DNA of 25,873 nt from CAYQJS01 sp964417895 (GCA_964417895.1 CAYQJS010000066.1:1-25873), one strand, 5' to 3'. Numbered from the stretch's first letter, positions 8,218 to 16,344 are shown. Numbers and translations: made by a program. Notes: generated by a model not told the origin, from the sequence alone.

Positions 8218-8772
8218 ATGCTCAAGCGCACGGACGGCGGCGGGACGTGGCGCCTGCTGCGCGAGGGGTTCGACTGCGACGTGCACACGATCGTTCTCGA
8301 CCCCAGCAACTCGCGGCGAGTCCTGATCGCCACCGGCGGAGGCGACTCCCGTTCCGGGCGCGCGCCCGGCAAGGCGCTCTACCTGAGTGAGGACGCGGGT
8401 GAGACCTGGATTCCGATGGCGATGAATTTCGACCAGACCTACTCCGTCCCCCTGGCGGTTGATCCGAACGCTCCCGAGAACCTCTTCTCGGCGGTGGCGA
8501 GCGGGCCCCCCAGCCGCCGCAGCAACCCCGAGTACAGGAGCATCACCATCCGCTCGCAGGACGCTGGCAAGAGCTGGACAGCTATGAATGTTGGCGAGGA
8601 GCTATCGCGGGACTTCCCTGAGGCCGTGGTGTTCGATGACCAGCGCCCGGGGCGCGTGTACATGGGCTTCGCGGATAGCGGCTTCTTCCGCAGTGACGAT
8701 GCCGGCGAATCGTGGGAGCGGCTCGATTTGAAGCTGGATGGCGTGAACCACGCAAAGGTGGTGCACGCCTGA
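8218..8772 (+). pseudogene. BNR/Asp-box beta-propeller protein (sialidase/photosystem-assembly-like), 5'-truncated
   Basis: The open frame from the ATG at 8218 gives 184 residues with four Asp-boxes (S/T-x-D-x-G-x-[TS]-W): 'TDGGGTW', 'SEDAGETW', 'SQDAGKSW' and 'SDDAGESW'. Such repeats form beta-propellers in sialidase-like and exo-alpha-sialidase-annotated proteins, but Asp-boxes alone do not show enzyme activity. The family usually has more than 300 residues. The reading begins in the middle of a blade, exactly where the antisense SBP remnant ends, so the 5' part was lost by recombination. No ribosome-binding site is evident. Confidence 0.65.
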
Positions 8773-8827
8773 GGGGCGATCCGCAGGCGAAGCAATCCCG
8801 ACTGATGACACCTCCGTCGTGGCGCCC

Positions 8828-11800
8828 TCAGGCCATCGCGATGACGACGCGGACTGGCTCAGCTGCCTCGAGCCGGTGTCGCATCTCCGGGTCCGGAAGC
8901 GACGCCACGACTCGGTCCAGCGTAGAGCGCGCTTCCGTCGCCATCGCTTCGTCCCCCTCGATCATAAGGAGTGTCCCCGCGGTATGGAGAATGGGCGCGG
9001 GGTCCCCTAGGGTGCGCGCCAGTTCCAGCGCGCCCCGGAGGTCCTCGATGGAGTCATTTGTTCTGTTGAGCCCGACGAGCGCTTGCGCTCGGGTGCGAAG
9101 CGCCGCTATCTCGTATTTCATGCGGGCCTTCGCTCGGCTCTGGCTCGCGGCGTCGGTTGCCCATTGGAGCGCCTCATCCCAGTCACGGCGTGCGAGGGCG
9201 ATCTCCGCTCGCGCCTCGCTGAGCCGGAGCCTCCACAGCCAGCCGTGGAAGCCGGCTGCCTTCTCGACCGCTTCGGCCACCGTGCCGACGAGCTGCTCGG
9301 CTAAACCGATTTCTCCCCTCCGCGCGAAGCTGAGCAACAGGTCGATACTCGCGCTCGGGGCCGTTGGGGGAAAACTGGCCGACAGGGCCAATTCCCGCGC
9401 TTCGTTCGCAAGCTCCTCTGCCCTGGGAAAATCGAACAAATCGACATGAAAGCCCGTGGACATGAAAATCGCACGCGCCAGCAGGTTAGTAACCCCGTAG
9501 TCGCGCCCGAAACGCCTTGCCTCCTCGAATACCTGGGTTGCCTCCGTGTACCGCCCGCCTGACGCGAGAGCGAGACCAAGGTGGGGAAGCGTGAACATCA
9601 TGAGGGAGGCATTGTTCGCCTTCCGCGCGGCGGCCACGGCCGCGCGGCTACTCTCGGTAGCCTTATCGAGGCGGCCTAGCCAGTAGAGGGTGAGCGAATG
9701 GAAGGTCAGCGCGTGCGCAGGCGGCTCAACGCCAAGGTCCCGCGCCAGCGCGACTGCGCGATCGTACTTTTCGACGGCCGACTGTACGTCGCCGTCGGCG
9801 GCATCCGCCCCGCCCAACCAGGCCGTCCCAGCCAGCTCGAGGTCGCTTCGGCCGATCTTCGTCGCCAGCTTCACGCTCTCGGCGGCATGGCGATGCACCT
9901 GGGGAATGTCGAGAAGCCAGAAGTACGCCTCGGAGAGATCGACCAGCAGCTCCGCGCGCCGCTCTTCCTGGTCGGCCCCGAGCGATCCAATCGTGTCCTC
10001 GACGTCTTGCCGCGCAGCTGCCCACAGGCCAACGCTGGCGAATGCCTTCGCCCGTCGCGCCTGCGCCCCAGTCAACAGCTCGCTCCAGCGATGGCGCTCG
10101 GCGATTTCCATTGCCCGCTCGTAGTGGACAATGGCATCGCGCGCTGCCAGCAAGCGCATCGCGTCGTCGCCGGCTTGCAGACTGAAGCGCACAGCCGTGT
10201 CTTGCATCCCGGCGGCCAGTGCGTGATGGGCGAGCGTAGCGGCGGCCTCCGTCGTCTGGAGAACATCGAGCGCACGGCGGTGGAACACTCGTCGCCGCGC
10301 CTCGCCGGCTTCTACGTAGGCGACGTCGCGAACTTTGTCGTGGGAAAAGAAGTAGGTCCCCGATTCAAGGCTATCTCCCTCAACTTCGCGCAGCAAATGC
10401 CCTCGCACGAGCTCGTCGATTGCAGGGAGGGCCTCGTTCTCGGGCACCTCGGCGACCCGCCATAATCGCTCGAAGCTGAAGCCATGCCCGAGCACGGCGC
10501 CCGCCGAGATAAGCGCGCGAGCGGGGAGCGTGAGGCGAGCAAGCCTTGCGCTGAGTACCTGTTGAACGCTGGGTGGGAGAAACCCGCCCAATGTGGCCCG
10601 TTCGGACGCGCCGATCTGGAGATCCAGCACCCACTCGCCGTGGTCTCCACGCCTCGACACGAGCACGCCGCGTTCCAATAGTGCGCGGATAGTCTCAGCA
10701 AGAAAGAAAGGCTGGCCGCCGGTCTCGCCAAAGAGCCACTCGGCGAACCCGACCGGTGTAGCGTCGGGATGCCGCTCGGAGCCGGAGCTTCTGACTCCCA
10801 GGCCCTCGATCAACTGCGCTGTATCCTGGATTGTCAAAAGATTGAGCTCGATTCGGGCTAGAGCCGCGTCGCGCTCAAGGCCGGCCAGCCACTCAACCAG
10901 CGCGGGCGTTTCGGCGAGTGCTTCGGATCGGAGGCACAGGAGCGCAAGGACCTTCGTACCACTCCCCGTCCAGCGACGGACAGCGTAGTGCAGCACATCC
11001 GGTGAGGCCGCGTCCGCCCACTGCAGGTCATCCACGAAGAGCACCATCGGCGCCCGCTCGGCGAAAGCCTGGCCCAGCCGCACCACGGCCTCGTACAGGC
11101 GCGTGCGGGCCGTCGTCTCCTCCGCCGGCGGTGGCGGGAGGTCTGGATAGCGGTCGCGAAGCTCCGGCAGCAGTCGATTGAGCTCCACCAGCCACACGTC
11201 GGCGAGTAGGTCCGCGGGAGCGTTCTCACTTTCGACCCGCGGGCGCAGCGCGTCGACCAGAGGCTGGTAGGGCAGCCGGCCACCAGTTTCGAAGGCCCGG
11301 CCCTGAAGGACATCGGCCCCCTGGCTGAGCGCCCATCCGAGAAACTCGGTGGCGAGGCGTGTCTTGCCGATGCCGGCCTCGCCCTGGATGGCGACCACCT
11401 GCGGTCCTACCTGGCAGGCAGCATAGTAGCGCTCGACTAGCTGCGCGAACTCCTGGGTACGCCCGACGAGTGGCACCTGGATGCGCTGGATGTCGGAGGT
11501 TGAAGGTCGCGGCGACGCCCGCCCGGTCGAGCTCTTTCCGGGCCCCTCCGGCAGGGGCTGCGCGCGCAGCCGCACCGCGAGCGCCTCGGTCTCCGGTGCC
11601 GGCGAGGTCTGCAGCTCCTTCTCGAGAACGGCGCGACAGGCTTCATAGGCCCGGAGCGCGGCCGATGGATCACCGGCTGCGAAGTGGAGCCGCATCAGGC
11701 GGCAGTGGGCCTCTTCGTTCAGGGGGCTGAGCGCCAGCCACCGGGTCGCTGTATCGACCGCGCCCCCGATATCGCCGGTCTCCGCGCGCAGTTGCGACAG

Positions 11801-12345
11801 CCGGTCGAAACGCTTTCCATCCTTCGATGCCAGATCTCACGCTGCACGCTTTCCCAGTCATCGAACTCGGGGGCGTCTGGCAGTGAGAAGCCTTCGAGAA
11901 ATGCACCCCGACACAGAGCGGCGGCTTTCTCGAGCATCTCGACCGGCGTCGCCTGAGCGCTGCCGGAGGGCTTTGCGGAGGACTGCGGCTCTCGTTCGCG
12001 AGCGCGAGCAAAGGAGGACGCGGCCTCGACCTTCCGTAGGTCCAGCTCGTATCGGGAGCTGGAGTCAAAACGAACGGCATGGCGCTCGGCGATGACGTGT
12101 GAAAGGCCACCGGGGTGGCTGAGCACGCTGCGCAGGGCGGCGAGCGTGTAGCGCAGTGAAGCTCGAGCCCGGTCGGAGTCGCTTTCGGGCCAGAACAACG
12201 CGGCGAGCTTCTCTCGCGCCTGGAGACCGCCTTCAACCGCTAAATAGGCGAGTAACGCCAGCGCTTTTCTGGTCGGGAACGCGAGCTCCGGGCCGCCATG
12301 GCGCACCAGCGGCGTGCCGAGCAAGGCCAAGCTGAGCTGGCCCAT
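8828..12345 (-). pseudogene. BTAD/SARP-type transcriptional regulator with AAA ATPase and TPR domains; one frameshift
   Basis: From the ATG at 12345: a winged-helix domain ('RHGGPELAFPTRKALALLAY', 'RARASLRYTLAALRSVL'), then the bacterial transcriptional activation domain ('AAALCRGAFLEGFSLPDAPE', 'EEAHCRLMRLHFAAGDPSAA'). An AAA_16-type ATPase follows, with 'VGRTQEFAQLVERY', Walker A 'GEAGIGKTR' and Walker B 'VLFVDDLQWAD', and then a long TPR-like helical half. The frame breaks near 11808-11810, where GTTTCGACC should be GTTTTCGACC ('ESVFDRL'). Restoring one T gives 1,173 codons, suggesting a sequencing error or a recent inactivation. It is divergent from the secreted cupin at 12502, its likely target. 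The effector is unknown. A GGAG lies upstream of the ATG. Confidence 0.85.
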
Positions 12346-12356
12346 CTCACGCTCCG

Positions 12357-12374
12357 TCTAACGCTCTTCTAACG
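12357..12374 (+). promoter_or_regulatory. SARP-like operator: direct heptamer repeat with 11-bp period
   Basis: TCTAACG occurs at 12357-12363 and again at 12368-12374, a period of exactly 11 bp with a 4-bp spacer. SARP/BTAD activators are known to bind heptameric direct repeats spaced one helical turn apart, about 8 bp upstream of the -10 box. Eight to nine bases after the second repeat comes TAGCCT (12384-12389), a weak -10-like sequence. The site lies between the BTAD regulator and the cupin gene, so autoregulation and activation of the cupin are both possible. Confidence 0.5.
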
Positions 12375-12391
12375 CCGTGAGCTTAGCCTAG

Positions 12392-12406
12392 GCCTCACCC
12401 TGAGGC
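12392..12406. promoter_or_regulatory. Small inverted repeat in the divergent promoter region
   Basis: GCCTCA (12392-12397) and TGAGGC (12401-12406) form a 6-bp dyad around CCC. It lies between the SARP-like repeats and the start-module array. It could be an operator half-site pair or a leader hairpin in front of the cupin mRNA. Confidence 0.3.
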
Positions 12407-12410
12407 AAGA

Positions 12411-12505
12411 GGGAGGACCGATGAGGAGGACCGATGAGGGAGGACCGATGAGGAGGACCGGTGAGGGAGGACCGATGAGGAGGACCGATGAGGGAGGACC
12501 GATGA
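12411..12505 (+). repeat. Tandem array of seven Shine-Dalgarno/start-codon modules (27-bp unit)
   Basis: GGAGGACCGATGA recurs with alternating 13- and 14-bp steps, i.e. three 27-bp units plus a final module. GGAGG lies 4 bases before every start. Starts are at 12421, 12434, 12448, 12461 (GTG), 12475, 12488 and 12502. Those at 12421, 12448, 12475 and 12502 are in frame with the cupin. The three between are in another frame and each encodes only five residues (MREDR), stopping at a TGA that overlaps the next in-frame ATG (ATGA). The array looks like an expanded translation-initiation region. Confidence 0.93.
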
Positions 12506-13008
12506 GCAGGCGACCCAATCACCTGGCGATATTCGGCATGATCGCCGCGGCGTTCTGGATCGGGACACTCACGCTCGCTGTGACGACAGCCAGAGCCACC
12601 CCGCCATCAGGCCTGAGCGCGACAGCCCTCGGTGGAGGCGATCTTGGTGAGCCCATCCTGGCGAGCTTCCACGGGGACGACATTGCCCCGAGTAGCGCCA
12701 GGGAGATCAGCACTATCAGTGTCTTCAAGTACGCTCTCGAGCCCGGAGGGACCTTCGGGTGGCACCAGCATAGCGGCCCGGTCTGGGCCGTGATCACGGC
12801 GGGCACCTTCACTTTGTACAGCGGCGACGACCCGCTGTGCCGACCCGAGGTGTTCCCGGCGGGGAGCGCATTCCTTGATCCGGGGGACCGCACGCACATT
12901 GGCATGAACGAAGGCGCCATCCCCGTCGAGATCTACGCCGCGTTCATGCTTCCCCCAGGAGGCCCCCCGCGCATCGACGTGCCAGCTCCGGGGAACTGCC
13001 CGTTCTAA
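12502..13008 (+). CDS. Secreted cupin-domain protein
   Basis: From the last in-frame ATG (12502) the product has 168 residues; starts at 12475, 12448 or 12421 would add 9, 18 or 27 residues of repeat peptide. An N-terminal hydrophobic stretch ('LAIFGMIAAAFWIGTLTLAV') ending before 'TARATPP' looks like a signal peptide or anchor. A cupin_2 barrel follows: 'LEPGGTFGWHQHSGPVWAVI' supplies the H-x-H metal ligands, and 'FPAGSAFLDPGDRTHIGMNE' is the second cupin motif with its His. The C-terminus has 'PPGGPPRIDVPAPGNCPF'. Cupins of this kind are small metal-binding proteins, and no specific reaction can be assigned. It is divergent from the BTAD regulator. Confidence 0.8.
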   Translation: MSRRPNHLAIFGMIAAAFWIGTLTLAVTTARATPPSGLSATALGGGDLGEPILASFHGDDIAPSSAREISTISVFKYALEPGGTFGWHQHSGPVWAVITAGTFTLYSGDDPLCRPEVFPAGSAFLDPGDRTHIGMNEGAIPVEIYAAFMLPPGGPPRIDVPAPGNCPF

Positions 13009-13110
13009 AGAACAAGAGGAGGTTAGAGGTGAGCGTGCAAACAGAGAATCCGGATCTTGAGAACAAGAGGAGGTTAGAGGTGAGCGTGCAAACAGAGAAT
13101 CCGGACCTTG
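13009..13110 (+). repeat. 51-bp tandem duplication carrying a ribosome-binding site and start codon
   Basis: Units 13009-13059 and 13060-13110 differ at one base (T13055 versus C13106). Each has AGGAGGTTAGAG followed by GTG (13029 and 13080) and the codons for VSVQTENPDL. Because 51 is a multiple of three, both starts read in the same frame, so initiation at the first would add 17 residues. Confidence 0.95.
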
Positions 13111-13900
13111 CGGCCATAAAACACCGTCAGCAGCAACGTGGGCATCGGGCGATTACGCCGAGGTCGGCTCCAGGGTCGTCATGATCAGCGAGCTCCTGTG
13201 TGAGGCGGTCGATCTACGACCGGGCCAAAAGGTACTCGACGTGGCGACCGGCAGTGGTAACACCGCGATCGCTGCGGCCCGGCGCTGGTGCGACGCCACC
13301 GGCATCGACTACGTGCCTGCACTTCTCGAACGGGGGAGGGATCGCGCGAGCGCCGAGCGACTGGATGTGACTTTTGAGGAGGGGGACGCGGAGGCGATCC
13401 CCTTCCCCGACGCGTCCTTCGACGTTGTCCTCTCAACGCTCGGGTCCATGTTCGCGCCGAACCAGGAAAAGGCCGCGCACGAGCTGCTGAGAGTGTGCCG
13501 TTCTGGAGGAAAGATCGGCATGGCGAATTGGACGCCGGACAGCTTCGTGGGAGAGATGTTCAAGATCAATGGGCGGTTCGTGCCGCCGCCTCCCGGTCTC
13601 AAGCCACCGCCCCTGTGGGGCACCGAGCAACGCCTGCGCGAGCTGTTCGGCGAGGAGATCGCTGAGCTGACGACGGTGCAACGGGACTTCACGTTCCGGT
13701 ACCGCTCGGCCGACCACTGGATCGACTTCTTCCGCGCGTACTACGGGCCGACGCTGAAGGCCTTCGACGCGCTCGATGGGACTCGCCAGGAAGAGCTGGC
13801 GCACGATCTGCGCGAGCTGGTCCAGCGACGCAATCGCTCCACTGATTCCACGATGGTGGTGCCCTCTGCCTACCTTGAGGTGGTGGCCGTCAAGAAGTAA
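13080..13900 (+). pseudogene. Class I SAM-dependent methyltransferase, with a frameshift near its N-terminus
   Basis: The main body (ATG 13181 to 13900, 239 residues) carries methyltransferase motif I 'VLDVATGSGNTAIAAARR', the acidic 'GIDYVPALLERG', motif II-like 'GDAEAIPFPDASFDVV' and 'ELLRVCRSGGKIGMANW', as in UbiE/Methyltransf_11 proteins. Upstream, the frame from GTG 13080 encodes 'VSVQTENPDLAAIKHRQQQ', and in the body's frame the upstream codons read WASGDYAEVGSRVVMIS, the expected continuation. The two are separated by a one-base deletion near 13134. Adding it gives 274 codons. If the deletion is real, translation could start at 13181 and lose about 34 residues before motif I. The substrate cannot be inferred. 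Confidence 0.82.
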
Positions 13901-13921
13901 GCGTGGTGCGCCATGGCAACA

Positions 13922-13957
13922 TGCCCCATGCCCCTCACTCTGGAGGGGCATGGGGCA
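13922..13957. terminator. Long perfect hairpin downstream of the methyltransferase
   Basis: TGCCCCATGCCCCT (13922-13935) and AGGGGCATGGGGCA (13944-13957) form a perfect 14-bp stem with an 8-base loop, 21 bases after the methyltransferase stop. No T-run follows, so it could be a terminator, an mRNA 3' stabiliser, or a member of the palindromic intergenic repeats. Confidence 0.6.
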
Positions 13958-13963
13958 CGAGCA

Positions 13964-14046
13964 ATGGCGGTCGGAGCACCTGGAAAGACGAACGCGATCA
14001 CGGCCGAGATCATCCGCAACCTCGTGATCGCAATTCCAACTGCGCC
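13964..14046 (+). pseudogene. Possible hydantoinase B (HyuB) N-terminal remnant
   Basis: The frame from the ATG at 13964 encodes 'MAVGAPGKTNAITAEIIRNL' and 'VIAIP'. 'D/N-A-I-T-x-E-[IV]-I-R-N-x-L-x-x-I' is the characteristic start of hydantoinase/oxoprolinase B-type proteins. After about 14046 the similarity ends and SBP-like sequence begins in another frame. The match is short, so the identification is tentative. Confidence 0.35.
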
Positions 14047-14061
14047 GCCGGAGCTCCGTGG

Positions 14062-14810
14062 GCGCGCGACGTGCGGGTTCGGCGAGCGATGGTGCATGCG
14101 ACCGAATCGGCAGGGTATGAGCGAGGCCCCTGCAGCACGGCCTCGCTCCGCCCGCGGATACCTTCGTTCTCCCGGACGACCCGGCATTCCGCGAGCTCGA
14201 GCAGCGGGGGCTAGCCCGTTATCCCTTCGACGCGAGTCGCGCCTGGCAGCTCTTGTCGGACGCGGGTTGAACGCGGGGTCCGACGGATCGCTGCGGGACA
14301 GGGGCGGGCAGACTCTGGCGTTGGACCTCTCCGCCACAGGCCAGGGCAGCAACGTGCAGGAGATCGAGACAGTCGCGAGCCAGTGGCAGACCGTCGGCTT
14401 CCGAGCGAGTCCGGTGCCCATACCGCCAGGCAGCCAATTTCGACGAGCGGCGAGCCACCGTGCGGGGTGGCTTCCTGTGGCCATGGAGTCTGTCGCTCAC
14501 GGCAACACAGAACCTGGTCACGTCCCAGATTGGCGCCGAGCGGACATCATGGAGGGGGCGCAACTATGGGGGCTACAGCAATCCGGCCTACGACACCCTC
14601 TACGATCGCTTCGCCACGACCCTGGAGCCGGCCGCCAGGGACGGCCTCGTGGCCGAAATCATGAAGGTCCTGGCGGATGAGGTGCCGCTCATCCCCATCT
14701 ACTATTACGGGACAGCCGTCGTGGCGAAAAAAGGGCTGAGCGGGCCAGGCATGATCACGGCCCTGCAGACCGCGAGCGCCTGGAATATCGAGACGTGGGA
14801 GCTGCGGTAG
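14062..14810 (+). pseudogene. Substrate-binding protein (SBP_bac_5), multiply frameshifted remnant (copy B)
   Basis: Pieces of one family-5 binding protein appear in successive frames: 'ARDVRVRRAMVHATE' (from 14062), 'ADTFVLPDDPAFRELEQRGL' then 'RYPFDASRAWQLLSDAG' (14154 to about 14265), 'LNAGSDGSLRDRGGQTLALD' and 'GQGSNVQEIETVASQW' (to about 14428), and finally the C-terminal part ending 'AWNIETWELR' with TAG at 14808-14810. At least three frame changes separate them; the last is a 2-bp deletion relative to copy A at the window start. This copy cannot make a full product. Confidence 0.82.
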
Positions 14811-14811
14811 G
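14339..14811 (+). repeat. Direct repeat, right copy (SBP 3' end); partner at 1-475
   Basis: It matches bases 1-475 in the same orientation apart from scattered substitutions and a 2-bp deletion near 14428. The next 60 or so bases are unlike the left locus, and similarity resumes near 14870 and continues through Uma2 to 15455. This copy has no IS110 and so serves as the uninterrupted reference. Confidence 0.85.
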
Positions 14812-14901
14812 ACCGCGTCGCTACCTCGAAGGGCTCCCGCCCCGGATCCCTACCGATGAGGCGGTACAATCGGGCTGGCAGCATCCACCGGGGAGCGCAC
14901 C

Positions 14902-15450
14902 GTGCCGGTAAGTGAGCGAACCTTCCAACAGCTGGCGCTGGAGGATCCAGAGGGGCACTGGGAGCTGTATTGTGGCCACCTGCGCAGGAAGCCGGGGATG
15001 ACCTTTGCCCACAACCACGCGGAATTCCGTCTGACCCTGCAGCTTGGCCAGCAATTGGACCTCGATCGGTTCGACGTGCGGAGCAACGCCGGGCATGTGC
15101 GCCGCTCGCCCGAGAACTACTTCATCCCCGACGTCTTCGTCATTCCTCTCGCGTTGGCGGAGCCGTTCCGCGAACGGCGCGACGTGCTCGAATGGTACGA
15201 CGCCCCGTTGCCGCTGGTCGTGGAAATCTGGTCACCTTCAACGGGCGACTACAACGTGGACACGAAACTGAGCGAGTACCAGCGGTGCCGTGACCTCGAG
15301 ATCTGGCTGCTACACCCCTTCGACCGCACATTGATCGCCTGGCGACGGCAGTCGGACGGCAGCTATGTCGAATCGCATTACGCCGGTGGCGCCGTTCAGC
15401 CGGTCGCTCTGCCCAACGTGACGATCGACCTCGACGCGCTGTTCGACTGA
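14902..15450 (+). CDS. Uma2 family endonuclease (DUF820), copy B
   Basis: A 182-residue protein starting at GTG 14902, with GGGGAG 7 bases upstream. Motifs are 'FIPDVFVI', 'PLVVEIWSPSTGDYNVDTK' and 'LEIWLLHP', as in copy A. Compared with copy A, the 'YQRRGD' stretch reads 'YQRCRD', changing a Gly usually kept in the family, so reduced activity is possible. Length and active-site residues are otherwise intact. It follows the broken SBP copy by 91 bases. Confidence 0.85.
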   Translation: MPVSERTFQQLALEDPEGHWELYCGHLRRKPGMTFAHNHAEFRLTLQLGQQLDLDRFDVRSNAGHVRRSPENYFIPDVFVIPLALAEPFRERRDVLEWYDAPLPLVVEIWSPSTGDYNVDTKLSEYQRCRDLEIWLLHPFDRTLIAWRRQSDGSYVESHYAGGAVQPVALPNVTIDLDALFD

Positions 15451-15472
15451 CTGGAGGCGGCCCGATGCGGCC

Positions 15473-15489
15473 CATGCTGCCGCAGCATG
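15473..15489. terminator. Short hairpin after Uma2 copy B
   Basis: CATGCTG (15473-15479) and CAGCATG (15483-15489) give a 7-bp stem with a 3-base loop, 22 bases after the Uma2 stop and on the 3' side of the converging antitoxin gene. No T-tract is present. Nothing else is seen in 15451-15591. Confidence 0.35.
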
Positions 15490-15591
15490 CAGATGCGGCT
15501 CGGGCAGCCGGTCCTCACCACACCTACAGCTCATCGGGCTGGGGCAGAGCCCCGTTAGTTTTGGTGTTTATGAATTGGCTGTCATGTTTGC

Positions 15592-15978
15592 TCAGCTTGC
15601 CGCGGCGATGAGGACCTGACTGCCCTCGACTTCGATCGTTTCGCCGGACTGCTGGGCATTTTTGCTTACCCACCGACGTCGTCTGCCTGAGGGGGCGATG
15701 TCCACGAGGAACTCGATACCAAGCGTGCTAGAGAGGCGGCACAGCGTCTCAAAGCTCGGATTGTGCTCGGCCGCCTCTAGCCGCGCGATGGCCGACTGAT
15801 TCATGCCAAGACGCTTGCCCAGCGCGGTCTGCGATAAATGGTGTTTGGCTCGGTATCGGACGATTTCCAAGGAAACGGCGTTTGCCAGTGCGAGCCGTTC
15901 ATATTCGCGCCGGATCTCGGGCTTCTGTACGTCCCTGGCGAACATCTCTTCGCTGTCGATCCATTTCTTTTCGGTCAT
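15592..15978 (-). CDS. XRE-family HTH antitoxin (HigA-like)
   Basis: A 128-residue protein. The helix-turn-helix spans about residues 34-90: 'VRYRAKHHLSQTALGKRLGM', 'NQSAIARLEAAEHNPSFETL' and 'CRLSSTLGIEFLVDI'. This is the usual HTH_3 arrangement of HigA-type antitoxins, which bind their toxin and repress their own promoter. Its ATG overlaps the stop of the upstream toxin frame as ATGA (15975-15978), giving the toxin-first order typical of higBA. Confidence 0.82.
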   Translation of the reverse strand: MTEKKWIDSEEMFARDVQKPEIRREYERLALANAVSLEIVRYRAKHHLSQTALGKRLGMNQSAIARLEAAEHNPSFETLCRLSSTLGIEFLVDIAPSGRRRRWVSKNAQQSGETIEVEGSQVLIAAAS

Positions 15979-16344
15979 CTGACATCGTCTCCGCTTTCGG
16001 CCTCGCCGTTTGTATCTAAATCGACGTAATGAGCCAGGCGCGCCTCAGCCGCACGGACGGCCGGCTGAAGCCTTGCCGATCAACGCTTGCCTCTGGCGCA
16101 ATGGCGCCCACGACGAAGGCGTCTCCTATCTGACGATAGAGCGCGCGCCATCGGCTCCGACCCGCCCGCGGGCGGAGCTCACGAAGCTGGTTGGCGCCCC
16201 CCACGTTGCTTTGATGAGGAAATGGGAGGGCCGCACCGAGCGCGCGGAGTTTTCGACGGCATTGCGCATTGCCACTTGTTCAGCGGCCGTCAGTTGCTGA
16301 AGTTCGGCGTCAGCCTCGAGCATGAAGCGTACGTCTGCCACCAC
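15975..16344 (-). pseudogene. RelE/HigB-like toxin (phage Gp49-like family), two frameshifts
   Basis: In three minus-strand frames the pieces form one toxin: 'MVADVRFMLEADAELQQL' with 'AMRNAVE'; then 'KLRALGAALPFPHQSNVG' and 'GANQLRELRPRAGRSRWRAL' with 'YRQIGDAFVVGAIA'; then 'VRAAEARLAHYVDLD'. 'LRELR...RALYR' is the core of HigB/Gp49-type mRNA interferases. The breaks are at GAAAACTCC (one A short, near 16253) and at AGCCGGCCGTCC (one G short, near 16065). Adding both bases gives 124 codons and an ATGA overlap with the antitoxin. Either the toxin is dead or these are homopolymer base-call errors. Confidence 0.72.

Noticed and set aside
12411..12505. Extended cupin N-terminus of repeated MRRTDEGGP as a real protein domain
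   Set aside because: The repeat is better explained by the repeated Shine-Dalgarno/ATG units; the last ATG directly precedes a normal hydrophobic signal sequence.
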